A stretch of 64,000 bases of DNA. It comes from Myxococcus stipitatus. Its GTDB lineage: Bacteria; Myxococcota; Myxococcia; Myxococcales; Myxococcaceae. The DNA is taken from assembly GCF_021412625.1 (NCBI RefSeq), contig NZ_JAKCFI010000002.1, positions 1 to 64,000 on the forward strand, in the 5' to 3' direction. Position 1 is the first letter of the stretch, and every line of letters begins with the position of its first letter. The notes beneath the pieces are model-generated. The model worked only from the letters and a program-made list of their open reading frames with translations, was not told where the DNA came from and did no database searches. The position numbers and the translations under genes are program-made. This document shows positions 51,171 through 59,851 of this stretch, in pieces.

Positions 51171-53683
51171 GGCTCCACGGCCGTCTGCTGGATGCGCCAG
51201 ATCTCCTCCGCGTACTGCTTGATGGTGCGGTCGGAGGAGAAGATGCCGGCGCGGGCCACGTTGATGATGCACTTGCGCGTCCAGGCGTCCGCGTCCTGGT
51301 AGGCGCGCACCACGTCCTCCTGCTTCGCCATGTACGAAGCGAAGTCCGCCAGCACCAGGTAGCGGTCCTCCTCGAGGAGGCTGTCCACCAGGGGCTTGTA
51401 GAGGTTCTTGTCCTCCGGGGAGAAGAAGCCGGTGGAGATGAGGTCCAGCGCCTCGCGCAGCTCCTGGTTCTGCTGATACACCTCGCGCGGCCGGTAGCCG
51501 GCGCGCTTGCGGGCGATGACCTCGTCCGCGGTGAGGCCGAAGAGGAAGAAGTTCTCGTCGCCCACCGCGTCGCGAATCTCCACGTTGGCGCCGTCCAGCG
51601 TGCCCAGCGTCAGCGCGCCGTTGAGCATCAGCTTCATGTTGCCCGTGCCGGACGCCTCCATGCCCGCCGTCGAAATCTGCTCGGACACGTCCGCCGCGGG
51701 GATGATGCGCTCGGCCAGGCTCACCCGGTAGTTGGGCGCGAACACCACCTGGAGCCCCGTGGTGCCCGCGTCGCTGTTGACCACCTCGGCGATGCCGTTG
51801 ATGAGCCGGATGGTCAGCTTCGCCAGGTGGTAGCCCGGCGCCGCCTTGGCGCCGAAGATGAACGCGCGCGGATGGACGATGGTGCCCGGGTCGCGGCGCG
51901 CGCGCATCCACAGCGCGACGATGTGCAGCGCGTCGAGCAGCTGCCGCTTGTACTCGTGCAGGCGTTTGATCTGCACGTCGAAGATGGCGTCCGGATTGAG
52001 CCGCACCGAACGCAGGTCCTGGATGTGCCGGGACAGGTCCTCCTTGTTGGCGCGCTTCACCTCGCGGAAGGCCTTGCGGAACGCCGGGTCCTCCGCGTGC
52101 GGCTCCAGCTCCCGCAGCTTGTCCAGGTCCGTGGCCCAGCCCTCGCCGATGCGCGAGGTGATGAGCTTGGACAGACGCGGGTTGCACCACGCCAGCCACC
52201 GGCGCGGCGTCACGCCGTTGGTCTTGTTGTTGAAACGCTCCGGATACATGGACGCGAAGTCCGGCAGCACGTCCCGGCGCAAGAGGTCCGTGTGCAGCGC
52301 GGCCACGCCGTTGACGCTGTGGCTGCCCACCACCGCGAGGTGCGCCATGCGGATCTTCTTCTCCGCGCCCTCCTCCACCAGGCTCATCCGCCGCAGCTTC
52401 TCCTGGTCATAGGGGTAGCGGATCTGCACCTGGCGCAGGAAGCGCGTGTTGATTTCGTAGATGATCTCCAGGTGCCGGGGCAGCAGCCGCTCGAACAGCG
52501 TCACCGGCCACTTCTCCATCGCCTCCGCCAGCAGCGTGTGGTTGGTGTAGCCGAACACGCCCTGGGTGATGGCCCACGCCTCGTCCCAGGCCAGCCGCTT
52601 CTCGTCCACCAGCACCCGCATCAGCTCCGCCACGCCGATGGCCGGGTGCGTGTCGTTGAGCTGGATGGCCGCCTTGCTGGGGAAGTCCCTGAAGTCGGTG
52701 TGGTTCTTCAGGTAGCGCCGGACGATGTCCGCGATGGAGCAGGCGACGAAGAAGTACTGCTGCTTGAGCCGCAGCTCCTTGCCGGCCTGGAAGGCGTCGT
52801 TGGGGTAGAGGACCTTGGAGATGACCTCCGAGTCGTTCTTCTCCACCACGGAGCGCTCGTAGTCGCCCGCGTTGAACAGCAGGAGGTCGAACTCCTCGGA
52901 CGCCCGGGCCTGCCACAGCCGCAGCGTGTTGACGGTGTCGTTGTGGTAGCCGGCGATGGGCGTGTCGTACGGCACGCCAATCACCGTCTTGCCACCCACC
53001 CACCGCGCCATGGGCTTGCCGTCCGGCCCCTGGTGGTGCTCCACGCGCCCGAAGAAGCGCACCGGCACCGCCTTCTCCGGCCGGACGATCTCCCACGGGT
53101 TGCCGAACTTGAGCCACTCGTCGGCGCGCTCCACCTGGTAGCCGTCGACGATGTCCTGGGTGAAGATTCCGAATTCGTAGCGGATGCCGTACCCCATGCC
53201 GGGGTAGCCGAGCGTCGCCAGCGAGTCCAGGAAGCACGCCGCCAGCCGCCCCAGGCCGCCGTTGCCCAGGCCCGCGTCCGGCTCCATCTCCAGCAGGTTG
53301 GTGAGGTCCACCCCCACTTCCCGCATGGCCTCGCTGGCCGCCTCGTGCATGCCCAGGCTGAGCAGGTTGTTGCCCAGCGCGCGCCCCAGCAGGTACTCGG
53401 CGGACAGGTAGTAGGCGCGCTTGACGTCCTTCTCGTAGTACGTGCGCGCGGTGCGGACCCAGCGGTCCGCCAGCCGGTCGCGCACGGCCAGCGACAGCGC
53501 CATGAAGCGGTCATGGGCCGTGGAGGTCTCGTAGTTCTTTCCACGCGAGTAGCGCACGTGGTCGAGGAACGACCGCCGCATGGTGTTCGCGTCGCCCCCG
53601 GTGCGGCCGCTGTCGTCATTCGAGGGGGCCGTGGCGGAACGGGGCTGGGAGGCGGGAGAGGCCATGTCGCGAGGTGTCTCCAT
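51167..53683 (-). CDS. glgP: Glycogen phosphorylase
   Basis: 838 residues, normal length. The conserved phosphorylase blocks are all seen: RAYYLSAEYLLGRALGNNL, EPDAGLGNGGLGRLAACFLDS, QLNDTHPAIGVAELMR, NGVTPRRWL, FDVQIKRLHEYKRQLL and the pyridoxal-phosphate site EASGTGNMKLMLNG with its lysine. It releases glucose-1-phosphate from glycogen in the cytoplasm. The N-terminus has about 35 extra Ser/Pro-rich residues before the family start (MRRSFLDHVRYSRGK); the ATG at 53683 is used, though a later start is possible. Four-base overlap with the SnoaL-like gene downstream. Confidence 0.95.
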   Translation of the reverse strand: METPRDMASPASQPRSATAPSNDDSGRTGGDANTMRRSFLDHVRYSRGKNYETSTAHDRFMALSLAVRDRLADRWVRTARTYYEKDVKRAYYLSAEYLLGRALGNNLLSLGMHEAASEAMREVGVDLTNLLEMEPDAGLGNGGLGRLAACFLDSLATLGYPGMGYGIRYEFGIFTQDIVDGYQVERADEWLKFGNPWEIVRPEKAVPVRFFGRVEHHQGPDGKPMARWVGGKTVIGVPYDTPIAGYHNDTVNTLRLWQARASEEFDLLLFNAGDYERSVVEKNDSEVISKVLYPNDAFQAGKELRLKQQYFFVACSIADIVRRYLKNHTDFRDFPSKAAIQLNDTHPAIGVAELMRVLVDEKRLAWDEAWAITQGVFGYTNHTLLAEAMEKWPVTLFERLLPRHLEIIYEINTRFLRQVQIRYPYDQEKLRRMSLVEEGAEKKIRMAHLAVVGSHSVNGVAALHTDLLRRDVLPDFASMYPERFNNKTNGVTPRRWLAWCNPRLSKLITSRIGEGWATDLDKLRELEPHAEDPAFRKAFREVKRANKEDLSRHIQDLRSVRLNPDAIFDVQIKRLHEYKRQLLDALHIVALWMRARRDPGTIVHPRAFIFGAKAAPGYHLAKLTIRLINGIAEVVNSDAGTTGLQVVFAPNYRVSLAERIIPAADVSEQISTAGMEASGTGNMKLMLNGALTLGTLDGANVEIRDAVGDENFFLFGLTADEVIARKRAGYRPREVYQQNQELREALDLISTGFFSPEDKNLYKPLVDSLLEEDRYLVLADFASYMAKQEDVVRAYQDADAWTRKCIINVARAGIFSSDRTIKQYAEEIWRIQQTAVEP

Positions 53684-53914
53684 CCAGGGAAGTGACGTGT
53701 GGGAAGGCGTGAGGACCCGAGGTCAGGGTAGCCCAGCCCCGGCACGCGCCGTACGTGCAAAAGCGCGGAGCCGGGGAGGGGGAGGATGCTCCCTGGCAAG
53801 GACCCGGGACGTCCAGGAAGCTCGCCCGAGCGGCCCCCTTCCGCTCGCTTTCACACAGCCCGCGCGCCGAACGGCCGCCCCGAAGTCCCGGGTTTGATGT
53901 AGAAATCAACGGTC

Positions 53915-54508
53915 ATGGCCTATCCGAAGAACGACATGGACCAGCGGCTGGCGCTGGTGCGGCCCGAAGACACGGTCCGCGGCCTCATCTTCAACGCGGT
54001 GCTGAACCTCGCCGAGCGACAGCTCGGCCCGGACACGGCCGCGAAGCTGCGCGAGCCGCTCTTCAAGCGCTCGCCGGTGGACTTCTTCTCCTACTCCGCG
54101 GTGGACGCCATCCGGTTGCTGTACGCCACGTCGGACGCGCTGGCGCGCGCCGGCCGGTTCGGCTCGCAGGAGGAGGCGGTGCGCGCCTGCGGGGCCGCGG
54201 CCGTCACCGGCTTCTTCTCCTCCACCGTGGGGCAGACGCTCACGCGGCTCATCGGCAAGGGGGACCCCAAGCGCCTCCTGTCCAACGCCCCCACCGCCTA
54301 CTCCACGCTGGTGAGCTACGGCCGGCGCGAGTACTCCGTGATCGCGGAGCGCCACGTGCGCCTGGCCTTCGAGGGGGACATGCAGCCGGTGCAGTTCCAC
54401 GAGGGCGTGCTCCAGGAGGCCCTGAAGGCCATCCAGTGCAACGGCACCGTCACCGGCACGCCCCGCGGCTACTTCGCCGCGGACTACGACATCAAGTGGG
54501 AGGCGTGA
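53915..54508 (+). CDS. TIGR02265/DUF2378-family protein
   Basis: 197 residues. The family signature is visible: VRGLIFNAVLNLAERQLG, RSPVDFFSYSAVDAIRLLYATSD, and GTVTGTPRGYFAADYDIKWE at the end. This roughly 190-residue family is found as many paralogues in myxobacteria and has no established biochemical role. The family places the genome. Expected to be cytoplasmic. It diverges from glgP and converges on the M23 peptidase gene with a 13-base gap. Confidence 0.8.
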   Translation: MAYPKNDMDQRLALVRPEDTVRGLIFNAVLNLAERQLGPDTAAKLREPLFKRSPVDFFSYSAVDAIRLLYATSDALARAGRFGSQEEAVRACGAAAVTGFFSSTVGQTLTRLIGKGDPKRLLSNAPTAYSTLVSYGRREYSVIAERHVRLAFEGDMQPVQFHEGVLQEALKAIQCNGTVTGTPRGYFAADYDIKWEA

Positions 54509-54521
54509 CGCCCCCGGCCCT

Positions 54522-55706
54522 TCACGGGGCGGCGGGGGCGGGCGCCTTGCCCGCGACGGCGGCCACGGACACGGCCTCCAACTGCCCGGCCAGCTCCCCG
54601 GCCTTGGCGAGGAAGTCCGGCAGCAGCGCCTTGGGCAGCGGGTCCGCGCGGGGGAACTGCTGGTTGAGCGGGTTGGTGTAGCTGCCGCCGCGCTTCATGC
54701 CGAAGTGCAGGTGCGGCCCGGTGGAGCGGCCGGTGTTGCCGGAGTAGGCGATGACCTGCTTCTGGCTGACGCGGGCCCCGGCGCGGATGCCCTCGCCGAA
54801 GCGCGACAGGTGCATGTACTGCGTTTCGAAGCCGTTGGCGTGGCGGATGACCACCATGTTGCCCGCCGCGCCCGCGTTGCCCGCCTGGGTGACGGTGCCG
54901 TCGGCCACGGCCCACACGGGCGTGCCAATGGGCGTGCCGTAGTCCACGCCGTTGTGGTTCTTCAGGTACTGGAGCACCGGGTGGAAGCGCGAGCCGAACT
55001 TGCTGGTGACGTGCGCGTACTTCAGCGGGCTCTTGAGGAAGGTCTTCTTGGCGCTGGAGCCGTCCGCCTGGAAGTAGTTGGGCTGCCCGTCCGGCAGCAC
55101 GTAGCGGTAGACCTTCTTGGGCCCCACCAGGCCCCCCACGTACTGGGCGGCGAGCACCTCGCCGTAGCGCAGCACGCGGCCCTTGGAGACGAACTTCTCC
55201 ACCAGGGCCTTCGCCGTGTCGCCCTTGCGCACGTCCCGGTAGAAGTCGATGTCCCAGGCGAACACGTCCGCCAGCACCATGCCGATGGCCGGGTCCTCGC
55301 CCGCGTCCACCGCCGCCTCGTACAGCGACGTCTGGATGTCCAACGACACCACCGCGACCTGCTTCTCCACTTCGATGGCGCGCTTGCTGCCGACGTACTT
55401 CTCGCCGTCGCGGCGCACCTGCCACTCGTCCACCATGCTCTGGCGGTAGTCGAAGAAGTCCAGCTCGCCGTCGCGCAGCACCAGCCGGAACTGGTCGCCC
55501 ACGCGCGACTTGCGGAAGTCGAACACGCCCTCCAGCGCGGAGATGACCGCCGTCACCTGGGCGTCCGGCAGCTTCGCCTCGTGCAGCGCGCCCGCCAGTG
55601 TCTGCCGCGGCTCGATGCGGCGGTTCTTGATTTCATACCGGACGACGGCCTCGGAGGAGGTCGCCACCAGCAGGGTGGCCAGGCTCAGGAGGGGGGCGAT
55701 TCGCAT
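54522..55706 (-). CDS. Secreted M23 (lysostaphin-like) peptidoglycan endopeptidase
   Basis: 394 residues. Signal peptide about 1-19 (LLSLATLLVATSSEA). The first 230 residues form the OapA/LysM-like region seen in MepM-type proteins (RVGDQFRLVLRDGELDFFDYRQS, YFQADGSSAKKTFLKSPLKYAHVTS in pieces). The M23 domain has HNGVDYGTPIGTPVWAVADGTV with the HxxxD zinc ligands and the catalytic HLHFG near the end. It should cleave peptide cross-links in peptidoglycan to allow wall growth. The start at 55706 is set by the signal peptide; the frame is open further upstream without matching sequence. Confidence 0.88.
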   Translation of the reverse strand: MRIAPLLSLATLLVATSSEAVVRYEIKNRRIEPRQTLAGALHEAKLPDAQVTAVISALEGVFDFRKSRVGDQFRLVLRDGELDFFDYRQSMVDEWQVRRDGEKYVGSKRAIEVEKQVAVVSLDIQTSLYEAAVDAGEDPAIGMVLADVFAWDIDFYRDVRKGDTAKALVEKFVSKGRVLRYGEVLAAQYVGGLVGPKKVYRYVLPDGQPNYFQADGSSAKKTFLKSPLKYAHVTSKFGSRFHPVLQYLKNHNGVDYGTPIGTPVWAVADGTVTQAGNAGAAGNMVVIRHANGFETQYMHLSRFGEGIRAGARVSQKQVIAYSGNTGRSTGPHLHFGMKRGGSYTNPLNQQFPRADPLPKALLPDFLAKAGELAGQLEAVSVAAVAGKAPAPAAP

Positions 55707-55789
55707 GGGGCGGGGAGCGAGTGTAGTGGACACTCGCGCGCTCGCCCAGAACAAGGCTTGCTCCGGGAACGTGCCTGGCTGCCTGGCTG

Positions 55790-58700
55790 CTACCGGTTGG
55801 CGTTCGTCCACTCCTGGAGCCCCGTACCCCCTCGCCTCCAGGCGCGCGCGAGCAGCAGCAGCGTGCTCGCGAGCCACACACTCCCACCTCCGCGTCCCTC
55901 GGGGGCGCTCGTGCATCCGCCCTCGGACGGACCCGGGCCCGGGTCGGGGTCGGGGTCCGGGTCGTGGGCCTTCCTGACGGTGACGGCCACGCGGTCCTTC
56001 GTCGAGAAGGGACCGAACGTCACGGTCAGCTCGAAGGTGAGCGGCGTGTCCCCCGTCGGCCTGGGCGCGGTGAATCGGGGCGTGGGGGTGGTGCTCCCCG
56101 TCAGCTCCACGGTGGGGCCGTCGACCTGCTTCCAGTCGAAGGTCGGCGTGGCTCCGACGGGCGTCACGCTGCCGGAGCCCTGGAGGGTGACCTCCGCTCC
56201 TCCTTCGACGACCTGGTCGACGCCCGCGTGGGCGACGGGCTCGCAGGAGCCGGTGTCGGCGACGAGGGTGTCGAAGGGCGGCCGGTCGACGACCCCGGTC
56301 AGGGTGATGTTGTCGATGTCCCAGCCATGGGCTTCGACGATCCACGGAGAGCCGAAGCGGAAGCGCAGCTGGAGCGTCTGGTTCCTGAACCGCGTGCCGA
56401 AGTCCATGAGCGGCGAGGAGACCAGCGCCGGCCAGCTGCTGCTCCGGTCCACGTAGGCGGCGCGCCCGCCCAGGTTGTTGCTCGTCGTCGGGTCGAGCGT
56501 CCCCAGATATCCAGGCGTGACGTAGCGGTTCACGTCCTCCCAGGTCTGCCCCCCGTCCACGGTGAGCTCGATGACACCGCCTGACCAGTAGTCACGCTTG
56601 CCCGGCCCCCGGTCGACGAACGCGAAGGCGTGGCGGTGGTCGAAGCGCAGGGTGAAGGGGACTGTCTCGGAAATCTTCAAGGGTGGGGACACCAGCGCCG
56701 TGTCCGCGAAGTCGTAGTCGTCCTTCATGTGCCAGACGTGGTTGAGCGCGTTGGCCGTGCTCTCGTCGGTCACCTCGCGCCGCCAGCGCTGGTCGGCGGC
56801 CCCTTCGAGCACCGTCGCCGTCCAGGCCGTCGCCGGACTCTCGACCGTGTCCACGAGGTCCTTCCCCAGGTCGTGGTCGAGCCGGGCGAAGAGGTGTTGG
56901 GGACGCGCGTCGCAGCTGAGGCTGGCGCCTGGCGTGAGCGTCAGCTCGAGGACCTGGGGCTGGATGGAATCGAGAGGGGCCGAGATGGGGATCGACAGGT
57001 CCGCGGTGCCGAAGGGTGGCACGGTCGGGAGGGCGAGGGGGCCCGCCGGCAGGCCCAGCTCCTGGGTCAGGTTGCTCGCGAACGCGATGGAGGTGTCCTT
57101 CACCTCGCCGGGCCCCCGGTTGATCACCTTCAGTCGCAGGGTGCCCGCCTCGCCCGCGTCGAGGACGCCATCCGGGCTGGCGTCGCACGAGCGGGTCTCA
57201 TCGTCGACGCCCACGAGCTCGAAGCGGAGGTCGGGTTGGACCGCGTTGGACTCCTTCACCGCCTCGAAGGAGAGGGCCCGGCGCGGAGGCGCGCTGGCGC
57301 AGGTGCCCGCCCCGCGGTCGGCGAAGGCCTTGGCCAACAGCCGCATGGCCACAGGGTTCGCGGGGTTCTCGCTCCAGGCCGCCATGAGCAGGGCATCGCG
57401 CTGTTCGGTGAAGGTGGGCTCCGGCGGCGCCGCCAGCATTCCCGCCACCACGAGGTCCGCCATGCCGCGCCTGGCCTCCGCGAAGCTGGCATAGGGCGAG
57501 TCGGGCTTGCCGACCTGGTCGAGCAGCGCGAGGTAGCCATCGAAGAGCATCGACGCCCAGATTTCTCCGGCGTTGTGTGCTTCCGAATGGGAGACCCCGT
57601 TGTCCTGGAGGGGGTGGCTGTCGGGGAGGGGCTCCTCGTCGCTGATGTGTCGCAAGCGCAGCGCGTTGCGCGCCGGGTCGCGCGAATAGGGGGCCCGGCG
57701 CACGCCGTAGTAGGGGCTGTCCCCGACGTTGAACGCCGCATAGCCGCCGACGCCGTACGTCCCGTTGAAGGCGAAGGCGTCCGTGGGGCGCACCATCATG
57801 TGGAGCGCGATGAAGTCCGCCCACCCCTCGCTCTGGGCCCTGCACTGCATCCCGTCGCAGTCCACCAGTCGCAGGTGGAGCAGGTGGCCCCACTCGTGCG
57901 CGATGATGGTGTTGTCGAGGGTCCCATCCCGCTCGGGGCGGGTCGGCTGGCGAGACATGGCGCCGGTGACGGTGCCTCCGCTCGCCAGCAGGCTCTTGAG
58001 CGCGACGCCCGCCTCGTAGGTGACGGACAGGACGGGGAGGGTCGCGTCCAGGCTCGTGTCCACGTCGAACATCTCCGGCGGAGCCGCGCCCGGGATGTTG
58101 TTGAGGACGACGAGGGCGGCGGCGCCCGCGTTCTGCGCGTTGACGGCCTTGAGCTCGTAGGAGCAGCCGCCTCCCCGGTCGGCCAGGACGATGTCCCCGA
58201 CGACGTCGTTGGTCAGCGCCGTGCACGCGGTGGTGACCGAGGGCGAACCGCTGCTGGCCAGGACCAGGTCGAGGCCGGTGAGGTCGAACGTCCGCTTGCC
58301 GAAGTGGGCCTTCCCCGCGGCGTAGTCGACGCTCGCGACCCGCACGTTCGTCACCTCCGGGACCTCCCAGAGGTACATCTCCATGCGAGGCGGTTCGCCA
58401 TCGTCGGGGACGAAGATGACCGCGTTGTTGCGCACGGAGCCCTGGGGGCCCTGGTTCTGGCCCTCGGCGAGGAGTGCGTCCCCGCCCTCGCCGCCCCGGA
58501 GGTAGTTGTCCTGCTGGGCGTTGCCCATCTCCTCCGTGAAGCCAGACGCGTAGAAATCGTCGTGCAGCCAGTTGGTCGTATAGAAGAGGTTCACGAGCGC
58601 GGCGCGTGTCTGGCTCGGCGAAGCCATGGGGCCGAGCGCCGGGTCGAAGTCGTGGTGGAACTGGCGCGCGCCGGGGCTCGGTGTGGCCTGCGTGTCCCTG

Positions 58701-59830
58701 CCTTCGGTGTAGCCATCCGGGTCGAAGTGGTCCGCGTAGGCCCAGACGTTGTTTCCGGAGGTCTGCGTCGCGTTCGCGTCCAGCCACGGGTCCAGCCCGG
58801 GAGGACCTCGCCCCTCGCGCGTGATGTCCCGAGGCGCCGCGAAGCCCGGGTCGTAGGTGGCATCCGGCAGCCCCGTGGGATGGGGCGTGAAGTCCACCAG
58901 CGGTCCATCGCGCGGCGTTCCATCCTCGTCCGCCCAGACGCGGTAGGAGAATGCGTCCTGGAAGACGCGGTTGGAGCGCCGCAGCGTCCGCCCTTGCGCC
59001 GCGTCGACCATGTATTCGTAGCCCAGGCGGTCATTCCCACCCGCGCGCCGCGCGAGCACTCCGACCGCGTAGGCGGGGACCAGCCTCCCCTCGTGGGGGA
59101 GATAGACGCGCCGGACGGTCGCGGGAGCGACCAGGGAGATGCCGGAGCGTTCGCCGGCGGTGGACGCGCGCAGGTCGAACCGCTGCGTGCCGCGTTGGAG
59201 CGAGGGCACGGGCTGGACGGAGACCTCCTGGGACAGCGAGAGCCCGAAGAGGTCCTCCAGCGCGCCTCGCACCGCCAGGGCGGGCGACACCGCGAAGGTG
59301 TCTCGCGGGCCAGTCGCTTCGTCCTTCAGCGCCGCCACGCCGTCGTGGAGGCTCCCGGTGATGGCGACCAGGGACAGGTCCCTGGCCATGAGCACCTTCA
59401 GTTCGGTCCGGGCCACCGGCACGTCTCCCACGCGCTGGCGGAAGAAGACGATGAGGCCCCCACGGCCCGTGTCGTGGACGCGGTGCACGTAGACGGTGTC
59501 CAACTGGCTGGGCGTCAGCCGGTACAACGAAGCGTGGGCTTCCAGGTAGCCCCAGGCCGCGGCTTCCGGCGTCCGCTGTCCGGGGCCCGGGAGGAACGCG
59601 CCCGACGGCGCCCACATCATCGTCGGGACGCGGCGCTCCGCGTCCATCGAGACGATGACGGCGCGCCCACGGGCGGCCTCACGTCTCCCGACCTGTGCCT
59701 CCAGGTCGGGAGACGGAGCAGAGGGGGGCTCCACCGCGCAGCCCGCACAGAGCACGAGCGCGGCCACCATGGAGGATGTGCTGCGCCTCAGATTTTCGAG
59801 CACCCTGGACCCCCACTGTCGCGCTTCCAC
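55790..59830 (-). CDS. Secreted M36 fungalysin-like metallopeptidase with PA and PKD-like domains
   Basis: 1346 residues. N-terminal signal with a possible lipobox LCAGC (near 30), an FTP propeptide region (SLYRLTPSQLDTVYVHRVHDTG in pieces) and then the peptidase. The zinc motif HEWGH is at 645-649, with a downstream GWADFIALHM segment. A protease-associated domain is inserted ahead of it (DIVLADRGGGCSYELKAVNAQNAGAAALVVLNN in pieces). The C-terminal 500 residues have beta-sandwich and PKD-like domains. The last 45 residues (GGCTSAPEGRGGG, hydrophobic, ARAWRR) resemble a Myxo-CTERM tail. It is likely an extracellular protease used in predation. Confidence 0.85.
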   Translation of the reverse strand: MEARQWGSRVLENLRRSTSSMVAALVLCAGCAVEPPSAPSPDLEAQVGRREAARGRAVIVSMDAERRVPTMMWAPSGAFLPGPGQRTPEAAAWGYLEAHASLYRLTPSQLDTVYVHRVHDTGRGGLIVFFRQRVGDVPVARTELKVLMARDLSLVAITGSLHDGVAALKDEATGPRDTFAVSPALAVRGALEDLFGLSLSQEVSVQPVPSLQRGTQRFDLRASTAGERSGISLVAPATVRRVYLPHEGRLVPAYAVGVLARRAGGNDRLGYEYMVDAAQGRTLRRSNRVFQDAFSYRVWADEDGTPRDGPLVDFTPHPTGLPDATYDPGFAAPRDITREGRGPPGLDPWLDANATQTSGNNVWAYADHFDPDGYTEGRDTQATPSPGARQFHHDFDPALGPMASPSQTRAALVNLFYTTNWLHDDFYASGFTEEMGNAQQDNYLRGGEGGDALLAEGQNQGPQGSVRNNAVIFVPDDGEPPRMEMYLWEVPEVTNVRVASVDYAAGKAHFGKRTFDLTGLDLVLASSGSPSVTTACTALTNDVVGDIVLADRGGGCSYELKAVNAQNAGAAALVVLNNIPGAAPPEMFDVDTSLDATLPVLSVTYEAGVALKSLLASGGTVTGAMSRQPTRPERDGTLDNTIIAHEWGHLLHLRLVDCDGMQCRAQSEGWADFIALHMMVRPTDAFAFNGTYGVGGYAAFNVGDSPYYGVRRAPYSRDPARNALRLRHISDEEPLPDSHPLQDNGVSHSEAHNAGEIWASMLFDGYLALLDQVGKPDSPYASFAEARRGMADLVVAGMLAAPPEPTFTEQRDALLMAAWSENPANPVAMRLLAKAFADRGAGTCASAPPRRALSFEAVKESNAVQPDLRFELVGVDDETRSCDASPDGVLDAGEAGTLRLKVINRGPGEVKDTSIAFASNLTQELGLPAGPLALPTVPPFGTADLSIPISAPLDSIQPQVLELTLTPGASLSCDARPQHLFARLDHDLGKDLVDTVESPATAWTATVLEGAADQRWRREVTDESTANALNHVWHMKDDYDFADTALVSPPLKISETVPFTLRFDHRHAFAFVDRGPGKRDYWSGGVIELTVDGGQTWEDVNRYVTPGYLGTLDPTTSNNLGGRAAYVDRSSSWPALVSSPLMDFGTRFRNQTLQLRFRFGSPWIVEAHGWDIDNITLTGVVDRPPFDTLVADTGSCEPVAHAGVDQVVEGGAEVTLQGSGSVTPVGATPTFDWKQVDGPTVELTGSTTPTPRFTAPRPTGDTPLTFELTVTFGPFSTKDRVAVTVRKAHDPDPDPDPGPGPSEGGCTSAPEGRGGGSVWLASTLLLLARAWRRGGTGLQEWTNANR

Positions 59831-59851
59831 GGCGAGCGCTGAAGCCTGCCA